A stretch of DNA of 64,000 bases, taken from assembly GCA_009823395.1 (NCBI GenBank), contig CM020513.1:4422501-4486500 (forward strand), given 5' to 3'. Numbering within the stretch: position 1 is the stretch's first letter; each line of letters opens with the position of its first letter. Source of the DNA: Thamnaconus septentrionalis (Eukaryota; Chordata; Actinopteri; Tetraodontiformes; Monacanthidae). Made by a program: the position numbers and the translations under genes. The notes under the pieces are model-generated. The model was given only the letters and a program-made list of their open reading frames with translations, was not told where the DNA came from and did not search any database. Shown one piece after another: positions 47,612-57,030 of this stretch.

Positions 47612-47729
47612 TGGGCGAGGCCGCGCTGGGCCTGCAGCAGGCAGAGGGGACGGAGCAGCGAGCCAAGCAGGAGCGAACTCAGCAGTGGCTGCACAGCCAG
47701 GCGGCTCAGACCGACAGCGACTCAGAGAG
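47612..47729 (+). CDS. lrriq1: lrriq1 exon (QQWLHSQ) with a GC donor
   Basis: VGEAALGLQQAEGTEQRAKQ, ERTQQWLHSQAAQTDSDSE. Matches human ERNREYTYQWLHTQ. The acceptor GAGAGCAG (47611) fits the incoming phase 1. The exon ends GAGAG|GCAAGT: the donor begins GC, but otherwise matches the U1 consensus, and phase 2 fits the next exon exactly. Reading on past the GC gives no LRRIQ1-like protein. Confidence 0.9.
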
Positions 47730-47769
47730 GCAAGTCTACCGCCCGACTCATTTTAATGTATACTGTGAA

Positions 47770-47809
<40 letters not shown>

Positions 47810-47837
47810 CTCTTTCTCTCTCTCTATGTATGTATGT

Positions 47838-48314
47838 TAGGGCTGTCAAACGATTAATTCTTTTAATCGCGATTAATTGCAGAATCGTCATAGTCAACTG
47901 CGATTAATCGTGCATTGAATTGCATGTGTAAAATTCTGTTATTTTGCATATCAAGGCAGTTTTAACCCCATAATGGAAAGTATTTCTTTCCAGAAATCGG
48001 TCAGAGGGGCCGACTACGGGTTAGCAAAAGGGACGAAAAGCCGGGTTCACACCGGACGTACGCCGCATCCCTCCTGTTCACACCAGACGCACATTTCTCC
48101 ATGACAGTCAACAAGCGCTTCTGCTCAGCTGTTGTTTGCTTCTATTCACAGCTATTTTTTTTCCGTCAAGATCAATTTCACATCGTCCATCTTGACTTGA
48201 TAACAACTCCTCTCTGCCCTCTCGCTCTTTCCCTGTTTGTCTGTTTGTTTGTGTGTTTAGACACTCAAAACCCTGCCTCCCGCCCCATAACCAGCCCACT
48301 CTGTTGCTCTTTTT

Positions 48315-48354
<40 letters not shown>

Positions 48355-48660
48355 TTTTCATCTCACTCGCACTCTGTTTAGATACTGAAAAATATAACGT
48401 ACACAAATATGATCGAATTTGTCAATCGCGGTATTTTATTTCGAAAATTGCATTTTATTTTGAAGACTTACCAGATTTCCGTGTTTCTTTGAGTGACTGG
48501 TGTGAACGACACCAGTGGTTGACAAGGGCGTTGAAAGGAAGCGGGCTACGTTCCGCGGTGCTTCTGATTTTATTGTGAACCCGGCCTCACGTTTGAAAAG
48601 CAATTTAAAAAAAAATTACGTGTTATGGATTGTATTTTACTAATTGCGATTAATATATAT
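47838..48660 (+). mobile_element. hAT-like element, decayed, interrupted
   Basis: Starts TAGGGCTGTCAAACGATTAA and TTTTAATCGCGATTAATTGC, a string typical of a common vertebrate non-autonomous hAT-like element. TAATTGCGATTAATATAT near 48640-48660 could be its other end. It is interrupted by the element at 48040-48585. Confidence 0.5.
48040..48585. mobile_element. Nested MITE with 12-bp inverted termini
   Basis: GCCGGGTTCACA at the left and TGTGAACCCGGC at the right are exact inverted repeats 546 bp apart. ACCGGACG and ACCAGACG words lie near the left end. It contains the (TG)n tract. No target duplication was recognised. Confidence 0.6.
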
Positions 48661-48699
48661 ATTAACGCAATTATATACATATATATATATATATATGTA

Positions 48700-48730
<31 letters not shown>

Positions 48731-49049
48731 GCATGTTTGTGTCCATATTAGTGTATATTAGTATATTTTATGAATGTGTATATGCTAAAAAAAAACTTTC
48801 AATTCAGGGTCAGATTAATTAGATAGAATAATAAGATATTATTCTTTCCTGGTGTGGCCACATGTAAAGTGCTAACTAACTGCTGAGACACGAGTGTGAC
48901 CTCGCATCATCATCACACACACACAGAGCTGATCGAACATAGCGTGTGTTTAGGTCTGAGACTGAGGTGCAGACAGGAAGCTGCGGGCTTGATTGGAACT
49001 CTAAGCGCTCCCGCGGGCTCTGATGTTTTTGCCGTGTCCCCCTCCTCAG

Positions 49050-49110
49050 CGCGCCGTTCCTGCCCGAGATCGACTCCCAGATCCTGAACGGCGGCCCGGT
49101 GCAGCTGGTG
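49050..49110 (+). CDS. lrriq1: lrriq1 exon (FLPEIDSQILNGGPVQLV)
   Basis: With AG from the previous exon: SAPFLPEIDSQILNGGPVQL V. Nearly identical to human HFLPELDPDVLNGGRVQLV. Acceptor CCTCCTCAG (49049), donor GTGAGT (49111), phase 0. Confidence 0.94.
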
Positions 49111-49579
49111 GTGAGTCTCTCTGCGCCGACGAGCTACAAATCAGGAGTTTCGAGTCCCTGACCGGGGCTGCAGCGGCTCGTACGTTGAGGTCGGCAGTAT
49201 TTACATTCACCAGTCATGTCCCATTCAGCGCTGGAGGCTCCTTCCCGCTGGAGCCAGGGCTGATTTCTGTTTTTTTCTGAGGCCTCGGGGGAGCCGAGGG
49301 CTTTCTGCTCCAGCTCCACGGTGACACTTTCAATCGCATCAGCCGGCTGCAGTTCCTCCATTTGACTCGCAGAACCGGCCGTGTCACTGGGCGGCAGCCT
49401 GCTGGGAGCCCTAATCGACGGCGACGCCCCGGAGCTCTTTGAAGTCAGAGGCCGCGGCTCCCGCTGCCATTACAGGGCAGTTTGAGTCACGACTGCTGGC
49501 ACCGGGAGGCCTCGTCGTCCTCCCTCCTCCTCCGCCTCCTGCCCCCCCTCCTTCGCTCGCACATGTCCAGACTCCAGAG

Positions 49580-49600
49580 CTGCTGCTGCTGCTGCTGCTG
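49580..49600 (+). repeat. (CTG)7 tract, intronic
   Basis: Seven CTG units about 95 bases before the next lrriq1 exon. Confidence 0.95.
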
Positions 49601-49695
49601 CAGAGCCCCGGAATGTTTTCCAAATCTCTGCTTGCGTGAGAGGCGCCGCGTCGGGCCTCACCGCCGTGTGTTTCTGTGTGTTCCTGTGCGTGCAG

Positions 49696-49822
49696 GCGGA
49701 CCGAGGCCACGCAGAGCGCCCTAATCAGGCCGGCGGATCGTCGTGGGCCAGCGGCAGCGGTGGAGCCGTCCCGCCCCCAAAAAGGAACACTCAGCCTCAA
49801 AGAGACTCGCCGGCTCGCACAA
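49696..49822 (+). CDS. lrriq1: lrriq1 penultimate exon
   Basis: ADRGHAERPNQAGGSSWASG, SGGAVPPPKRNTQPQRDSPA, RT. Weakly conserved polar tail. Acceptor GTGCGTGCAG (49695), donor GTGAGT (49823), phase 0 in, phase 1 out, which matches the last exon. Confidence 0.78.
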
Positions 49823-51221
49823 GTGAGTCTTCACAGGCGTTTTGTTCGTTCCTCTGGTCCCCCCCCAAATCTGATTTTGAGAGCGGTTTCTTAACGTTCC
49901 ACCGCCCTGCACAAGGGAAATTAATTGTTTACGTCAGCGAATGTTTTCACCGATGCTTCCCATTAGCATATATACGTGTATGTTTGCATTTTTTTTTATT
50001 CCCTTGAAGTATTCTTGCCTTGGTTTTTTTTAGTTGAAAGGAACAAAATTTTTTTTTTAACTGTTATAAAATAAAAAAATAAAACTTAGAATAAAACATT
50101 TCCACTATTTCAAGTAAACCAGTTAAAAAAGCTCAGTGAATGAATTAATCACAATGTTAATAATCCTGTATATATGTATATACATATATGTATATTATTA
50201 TTTACTTCATATAAATAAATGTTAAGCTTAAATGCCAAATGGAAATGCATCCCTATTGAAACACTAACAGAAAATTCATTTTAACGTATAAATCCAGAAA
50301 CAACACATCTGCCCCAACTTCATCCGTTGTGTTCGTACCTGAACAAAAATATATATTCTAATTTTGTACATATCCAGTACAGATTGTGTGTATGTTTGTA
50401 CGTACCTGCATGTGCAGAGAGGTTTCTCAGGTCACATGATCCCAAAGCAGGGGGAGTTTGGGGGTGTCGGGAGGGGCAAAAGGTTGGTCCGAGGACAGAG
50501 CGCAGTCAATTTCTGCCCCTGACAGGAAACGAAGGGAAGAGGGGGGAAGAAAAAAAAAAAAAAAGTCTTTCAGCGGGAAGAATGGGTGGCCTCTGTGTCA
50601 GGCCTGTCTGAGGCAGGACTCAGGAGGCAGCGTGACAAAGGTGCCACAGAGCAGATGACCACTTTAAACAGGCTCAGGAGTCCCAGAGAAGGGACGGCAC
50701 TGTCCGCCGCTAACGAACACAAATTGGATTCCGATGATGATTGCGAAATGATATTCACGAGGTGCAGCAAGAGGAGGTGGGTGGAGGAGGAGGTGGAGGT
50801 GAGGGAGGAGGGGGCAGCAGGAGCGGGGGCGTCCCCGTGCTCGACCCACTGGCGGCTGTGACCGTCGGGAGGAAAGGAGTCTTTGTCCCGTCGGATGAAA
50901 ACAGCACTTAGCGAAGCTGTCCGGGGCCAAATTGAAATATGACTGCGTGTGTAAAGAGAGATCATCTCTTGACGGGAGGATTGAAAACACTCATGTACTT
51001 GGAAAGGGCTTCAGAAACTGTCAACTGTCAGGCCAGTTGGGTGAATCCAAAGGAGGAAATTCACTTGAACTGCAGTCATTCAACAGCAATCGGCCCCTCT
51101 GAACTCCCAGAAAAGAAGACCTTGTACTTAGCCTCAGTTTTAAATAAGACGTTTATCTCCTCCGCTTGCCTCATTCTTCAGAACACGTATGATAAAATAA
51201 ATCATTCATTCTGGGAATCAG

Positions 51222-51560
51222 CCCCTTGTGATGTCATAAAGTGCCCTAATACCTCTCACAGGTTAGTGACCTCATCGCCAGCAAGGTCTGAGACCCCCTT
51301 GTTTTTTTGCCCCCTCCCCTTCTAAACTTGTGGAAGATTTGACAAATGGTCAGCTTTAGCAGGAGGCTGTAAACACAGGGCTAATAAGCTGTTTCATAGA
51401 GCACCGTTGAGTTCTAGTGTAGTTCTTGTTACGAAGCTTCTTCTTCCCTTCTTGGGTGTCGGATGAAAAATATTAATGAATAGGGACAAGGTGGGACCTT
51501 TAAGGAAAAGTAAAACCAGGGTTTTAGCAGGAAGCTGTAAACAGAGGGCTAGAAACAAAG
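51222..51560 (+). repeat. Dispersed palindromic-core repeat, copy 6, with two tail units
   Basis: CCCCTTGTGATGTCATAAAG (51222-51241) is followed by AGCAGGAGGCTGTAAACACA (about 51359) and AGCAGGAAGCTGTAAACAGA (about 51528). Both tail units end in GGGCTA(A/G). Confidence 0.65.
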
Positions 51561-51665
51561 TTTTGTGGAATGTGTAGAAATTTTAGGCCAATAAATCACC
51601 CACAGATGCTACTCCTGGCTACCCGGAATGATGAGTAACACTCTGGAAAGCATTACTCTATGGCA

Positions 51666-53620
51666 CCTTTTTTTTTCAAACTTTGTTTATTGGGTTTTTC
51701 CAGAAGAAAAAAAAACAAAACATATAAACAGCTATAAGAAAAACCTGAAAAAAGAACAGTTACACAGGAACCATAACCTGAACCAACACACATGAGAGAA
51801 AAAGAACACACACAATATAAATTAATTAAATAATAAAAAATATAAATAAATAAAAAAATCAACAACCAAACATCAGTCAGCTAACAAATAAGATCGTTAG
51901 AAAGAAAAGCAGTGACAGTCAATACGAAAGGAAACACTCAGCCATTTCAGCCGGGAGTAAATGAGATGTTTGTATTTTTAATAAAGTGAAAAAAAATGGG
52001 CCCCGTATTTTGCTAAATTTGTTAGAGGATCCCTGCAACACAAGTCTGAGCTTCTTCAGTTTGAGAAAGTGGAAAATATCCCTGATCCAGCGGGCATGAG
52101 TAGGGAGGCTCAGATGACTTCCAATTTAACAATATCAGTCTTCTAGCCAAAAGTGCCACAAAGGCCACAAGATCTTTTTCAAGTCTGCAGACAGAAGGTA
52201 CTTAAAGGTGCAACTCCAAATAAAGCAGTGATCGATTTCTGCTCCAACCACCACGAATAAAGTATTAAAAATCTCTGACCAATAATGATAGCGAGACGGG
52301 TCAAGCCAGGATATATGCCGGAGGTTTGCAGGAGACTGCAGGCACATGTCACAAGCTGGTGATACCCCATACATTTTAGCAAGCTGTGCCTCAGTCTAAT
52401 AGATACGGTGTGACACTTTACATTGAATCAGACTGTGTCGGGCACAGATAGAAGATTGGTGTTAAGATCTCTTCTGAAACTGCCTCCCCCAGATCCTCCT
52501 CCCAACAGGTCTTTATAGAGTTTAGTGATTCTAGATGTAAAAGGTTCATTTGATGGTATATAAGCGAAATTAAGCCTTTTAGAGTTGAGATAGGTGTAAA
52601 GAAGCAATCTAAAACAGTGTCATCTGCAGTGTTGCCGAGTAATCTATTACTAAGTAATCCACTACTGTAATTAAATTACTTTTTTAGTAACGGAGTAATG
52701 TAACAGGATTACTGTGGCAAAACTGGTAATTATATCATAATTACTTTATCAAATAATGATTCCATTACTTTTCTGAAATATTTTGCAAGCTAAAAATGTC
52801 TTATCATCCACAAAATGTCTGAAATTTAGAAAAACACCCGAAAACAATGATGTTGCAGATTGATGATGCAGCCCTGCATGCAACATCATTGATATCTGAC
52901 GACGCACCAAAACAGGCATGGCGACGCCAAAAGAAAAACCAGCGATTGTGTCTGACAGCTGGAAATACAAACATTATTTTCAGTTCATCTCTTCTAAATC
53001 AAAGAATATTGTGCTTCATTGTACGTTATGTACAGGAAACAACTGTCGACTTCTCAACTGTTATCTTTTTTAACTAAAGTAATTAGTAATTGATTACTTA
53101 TGAAACAATGCAGTTAAAGTAGTAATTAGATTACTTTTTTTTAAAAGGAGTAATCAGTAATCAGTAGTTGGACTACTTTTATGGAGTAATCCCAACAACA
53201 CTGGTCATCAGGTGCCTTGGGAAACATGGGGAATGTATTATGGGCAAAGCTACGGACCTGTAAGAACCTAAAATAATCCACTTCGGGAATTGAGAATTTG
53301 TCCAAAAGTTGTTGAAAGGAAGCAAAAGTAATGGCAATATACAAGTCTTTAAACTTCCTAATGCCGAGAATAGAGCATTTTACAAAGGCATTGGCCACTA
53401 AAGGAGGGAGGAAAACACCATTGGCCACCAGAGGAGCGTAGGCAGAGAATGACTGTAATCCAAAATAAGGCCTAAACTGAACCCCGATCCTGAGGGAGGT
53501 TTTGGCCATCCTGTTAGTTAGTATATGGAAGAGTGGAGGGTGAATAGGAGAATGTACAAGTTGTTGGCTTCCATGACCAACCATGTGAGGGGAGGATCAA
53601 ACGCCTCTTATTGAAGCCAC
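51666..53620 (-). mobile_element. 5'-truncated L1-like LINE, interrupted
   Basis: On the minus strand, fragments of a reverse-transcriptase ORF are visible upstream (53584-53204, ...FHILTNRMAKTSLRIGVQFR...). After an interruption follows the typical ORF2 C-terminus with YGVSPACDMCLQSPANLRHI (52374-52135) and W...FW..IF spacing. The 3' end is CCCAATAAACAAAGTTTG followed by an A run at about 51668-51676. It is a dead copy and is split by the MITE at 52627-53203. Confidence 0.8.
52627..53203 (-). mobile_element. hAT-type MITE, copy B, nested in the LINE
   Basis: Same family as 24017-24565, in inverted orientation: it begins CAGTGTTGCCGAGTAATC and ends GGAGTAATCCCAACAACACT G. Flanks are GTCATCTG and GTCATCAG, a target duplication with one mismatch. 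It interrupts the LINE, so it inserted later. Confidence 0.88.
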
Positions 53621-53644
53621 AATATGGGACCTTTGGCATTTTTC

Positions 53645-54110
53645 TCAGCGATGGACAGAAGAAGCGTCTTCAAACTGGAACTTGTCAATCCCTCCAGTAG
53701 CCGGACACACGTTCACACTCAATATGCCATTTTTAAGGACATCTATACTGATATGTGGACAACCTTCACCAAGTGATGCGTCTCCACTGGGGTCCAGGAC
53801 GGCGGAGCCGCATCTGAAAATGGCGACGAAAGAGACGTCGGAGACCAAAATAATCTTTCCACGTTCAGCCCACGTTGACAGAGAGAGAATTCCAACTTTA
53901 TTTATCAAACAGTTTGACACCCTCTCTTGTTCTGAAGGCGGCGATCCTACATCAAAGCCAGACTTCAATGCGGGGGAAGGTTCCCTCAAGCTCTCTAGCG
54001 CAGGAACGACGACGCAGAGCGCCACGCAGCCTTCTGATGCAACGCGATACTCGCCGCGTCTGCAGGCCCTCCTAATATTTCCAAAGGCTCGCGCAGAGGA
54101 AACCACTTAA
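53645..54110. other. Unassigned region open on both strands
   Basis: A 142-codon frame on the + strand (53682-54110, MSIPPVAGHTFTLNMPFLRT...) and a 153-codon frame on the - strand (54106-53645) overlap. Neither shows a motif I know. It may be old transposon coding sequence next to the LINE, or chance. Confidence 0.25.
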
Positions 54111-54505
54111 GCCCGCGGACCCCCTCCCCACAACACCCCCCCCAACTCCCCGACCATCCTCCCGATTTTCTCCGCCGTGCTGTTCTAATGGGTGCAAAAA
54201 ATGCTGGAAAACAATTTGTTTGGCTGCCGGTGGGCGGGGCCAGGCGGATCGTCTGACGCGGCCGGACTAGTGCGTCGCGTGCTTGGAGGTGGCTGCCTGG
54301 TTTTCATTTTGGGGACAGTTGATCGGTCACTGGAACCTGGCCTGCAGGCTCCGAAAATAAACACTTGAAAACTGCTTTATTTTATTTCATCATTGGCGTT
54401 TTTACTCAGGCGACGGGGAGAGCGACTTGAAACCAAACCTTGGCTTGCTTACGATGGATATTCTAGATTACAGCGTGCAGTAATGGCAGTGCAGAAATGG
54501 CTCTG

Positions 54506-54529
54506 CAGCAGCAGCAGCAGCAGCAGCAG
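54506..54529 (+). repeat. (CAG)8 tract
   Basis: Eight CAG units in a GC-rich part of the last lrriq1 intron, followed by GGCTC-type tandem units to about 54570. Confidence 0.95.
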
Positions 54530-55614
54530 TGGGGCCTGGCTCGGCTCGGCTCAGCTCGGCTCGGCTCGGCCCGGCAGCCTCTCCTGCTGCTTGGCTCCCT
54601 GTGTCGGGTGACAGCGGCGGCGGCGACGACGGCAGGGCCGGCCGCGACACGTGGAAGACATCAGGCCGCCTTTGTTCTGCCTGTTTGAAAAGCTTTGCAC
54701 TGATCCCCCAGGTGAAGTGGCAGGACCCCCTCCCCCCACTCTGTTCTCTCCAGGGGCCCCTGAAGCCCCCCAGCGGCTCTCCTGTTTGCTCAGATTTGTT
54801 TTCCTGCAGCCACGGATGGAGAGGTTGTCATTCAAAGAATCATTCCACCATTCACACACTCACAAACCCGGCAGCTCTCAACCATTTGCAATTCACCCTC
54901 CACTCACACACAGTGTCTGTTTATGTTTATGACTGTTGTTTTTTTTTTTTTATTATTTTTCACTTTTTCACCTTCTGTGCATTTTGTACACAGGTGCAAG
55001 TGCTGCATCCGTGGAGCTGACAGAGCACTTACACCTGTATGATTGTTCTTCTAATTTGTCATGCAAGGAGAAAACCATTGAATGACTAATAAGGTTTCAG
55101 TGTTCTTTAAAGAGCAGTACAGTTGTTTTTTAGAAAAATAAGCAAAATGCTAAAACCTTTCCAGACATAATTTAAAAAAAAACGAAGTCTTTAATTTGTT
55201 AACAGGATGGCATTTTTTTCTATTGTCTAGTTCACAAATAATGCGTTACACTGTGTGTTTTGTGTAACCAATATGAGCTTCAATCTTTATTTGTGGAAGG
55301 AGAGTGAAATATTTTATCTTTAAAAGAATCACAGAATCAGGAGTAGAAGAAATAACTGTTTAAAGAAAATCAGAGGTTGTTTTTGCTCTATGGCCATAAA
55401 GCTGCTGTTTTAGATCAAATTAGAGCTGTTGTCTGAAAACATCCAGTTAAATCATCATTAAGAAAATCACAAATCCACAAAAATTACAGAGGCATGCAAA
55501 ACTTTGGAAAAATACAAGAAATCATTTCTTTTGAAATAGCTCTAAACTTTGTGGAATTCAGTCCTTTTTATTCTGGTATCCTGACAGTTTCTCTCCCCTC
55601 TGCGTGTCACTCAG

Positions 55615-55751
55615 GAGAAAACCTTCCGTCTCCGAAACAAACTACGTCCGCCCCGTCCTCCAGGAGCGAGCGCATCTCCTTCCGGGACAAGCCGGTGCTG
55701 TGGAGCGGCGGCTGGGGAGGAGGCAAGAAGAGGGGAAAGGTCCACAAGTAG
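55615..55751 (+). CDS. lrriq1: lrriq1 last coding exon with stop
   Basis: Completes R then ENLPSPKQTTSAPSSRSERI, SFRDKPVLWSGGWGGGKKRG, KVHK and stop TAG (55749-55751). Acceptor GTCACTCAG (55614), phase 1 fits the previous donor. The aromatic/glycine segment GGWGGGKKR is presumed conserved among non-mammalian orthologues (inference). Confidence 0.85.
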
Positions 55752-55756
55752 GAGGG

Positions 55757-55757
55757 C

Positions 55758-55788
<31 letters not shown>

Positions 55789-55790
55789 TC
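55757..55790 (+). repeat. lrriq1: (CGG)n at the start of the lrriq1 3' UTR
   Basis: CGG units, two of them changed to TGG, start 6 bases after the stop codon. Confidence 0.95.
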
Positions 55791-56199
55791 TTCCCTCTGG
55801 ATCCCACCGCAGAGTTGCTCCGCGACGCGTCCGCCTTGAAAAAATCCCTGTGACCTGCCGGCGTGTCACAGCCGCTTCCCTCCATGACGAGATGCCTCTT
55901 ATTGATTTGAAGTGACGACACGTCTCCCCTGCAGCTGCTCAGCTGAAACCCAGCCCAGCACCAATCGAGTCCCAAAACATCTCCGATCGGTCCAGCCGAC
56001 GCCGAGGAGCGCGGAGCAGCACCGCCGGCCTGCACGTTGATAGCTGCGAGGAGGCGGAGCTGCAGCGTGCACGTGTCGGGATGTTGTCTATTTCATCGGA
56101 GGAAACGCAGTGAAGTTCCCATCCTACAATTCTTTTGCTTGTTCCTGAAAGTGCATGGATGCACTTTTCTGCTCGGTATGTGGGGAAAAAAAATCTGCC

Positions 56200-56222
56200 T
56201 TTTTGTGATGTCACAAAGGGCC
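56200..56222 (+). repeat. Dispersed palindromic-core repeat, copy 7
   Basis: TTTTTGTGATGTCACAAAGG followed by GCC, with the same core as the other copies. Confidence 0.6.
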
Positions 56223-56335
56223 CAGAAACTCAACGCCGTCATAGCCGGATGCAGAAGATGAAAGTGACTGATTGCAGAAGGTGGAAAAATGGGAACCAAT
56301 GGGACTGGACCGAAGCCTCAGCCAGGTGTTGGCCC

Positions 56336-56380
56336 TGACCTCTGTGACCTCTGTGACCTCTGTGACCTCTGTGACCTCTG
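56336..56380 (-). promoter_or_regulatory. Five tandem AGGTCA half-sites with 3-nt spacing (DR3-like array)
   Basis: TGACCTCTG is repeated exactly five times (9-bp unit). On the minus strand this is AGGTCA-CAG-AGGTCA and so on, that is, nuclear-receptor half-sites as direct repeats spaced by three, the preferred spacing of VDR/RXR. It lies about 4.5 kb upstream of alx1. It may equally be a neutral minisatellite. Confidence 0.6.
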
Positions 56381-56990
56381 CCTTGTTCTCGCTCCCTTCC
56401 AAACGTGTGCAAGGTCCGAGCCAGTTTCAGCAGGATGACAAAGATCTGAAATGTCTCTCCGCGGCTGCCGCTCACGGAACTCCGTCTCGACTCTCGTCCG
56501 CAAACGTTGTCGCTGGAATTAGAGCTTTGTTATTTTACCTCCCGCCCCTGATCACCGCGGCCTCGTCCGTGTGTCCGACTTCGGAACAGACGGCCGAGGC
56601 GTCGCCGGAGCTGCAGAAGCGTTTCTGAGGTTTCCTCGCCCGCGAGTGACGACCTCATTAAGGCCCAAAACAAACAAGCGGCGGCCGCGGAGCCGCTTCC
56701 AGCCAGCCCAGCGCGACTCCTGCCTTCTCTGGCTGCACCCGTCTGGAGGAGGCGTTTGGACTCTGCACCGGCTGATGGAGGCGGTGGCGGAGCTGGTCTG
56801 GAACTGGCGGAGGTGGTGGAGGTGGTGGGTTGGAATATTGATGGCGTGCGGTGGAGCTGCGGTGGTCCAGGACGCTCTGGGGGTGGGGGTGGAGGGGGGG
56901 GGGGTTTGTTGTGAAACCTAAGAGCAGCGGGGGGGGGTTCTCTGCAGGACGCCGGGCCTTTATTGCACGCAGAGAGAGGAGAAGACCTCG

Positions 56991-57030
<40 letters not shown>

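Larger units (their letters stand above)
47730..49049 (+). other. lrriq1: lrriq1 GC-AG intron with mobile DNA
   Basis: GC-AG intron of 1,320 bases. Contains (AC)n (47771-47804), a fragment starting TAGGGCTGTCAAACGATTAA (47838), a nested inverted-repeat element (48040-48585), (TG)n (48317-48352) and TA-rich repeats (48650-48730). Confidence 0.75.
49823..55614 (+). other. lrriq1: lrriq1 last intron of 5.8 kb
   Basis: No exon found. It holds dispersed-repeat pieces (51222-51560), an L1-like LINE (51666-53620) with a nested hAT MITE, an unassigned ORF region (53645-54110), a GC-rich stretch with (CAG)8 (54506-54529), GGCTC tandem units (54538-54570), and AT-rich sequence (54920-55560). Confidence 0.6.

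Noticed and set aside
47418..47756. Poly-Ala/Ser/Cys frames
   Set aside because: Produced by reading the CAG tract in different frames. The real exon starts at 47612.
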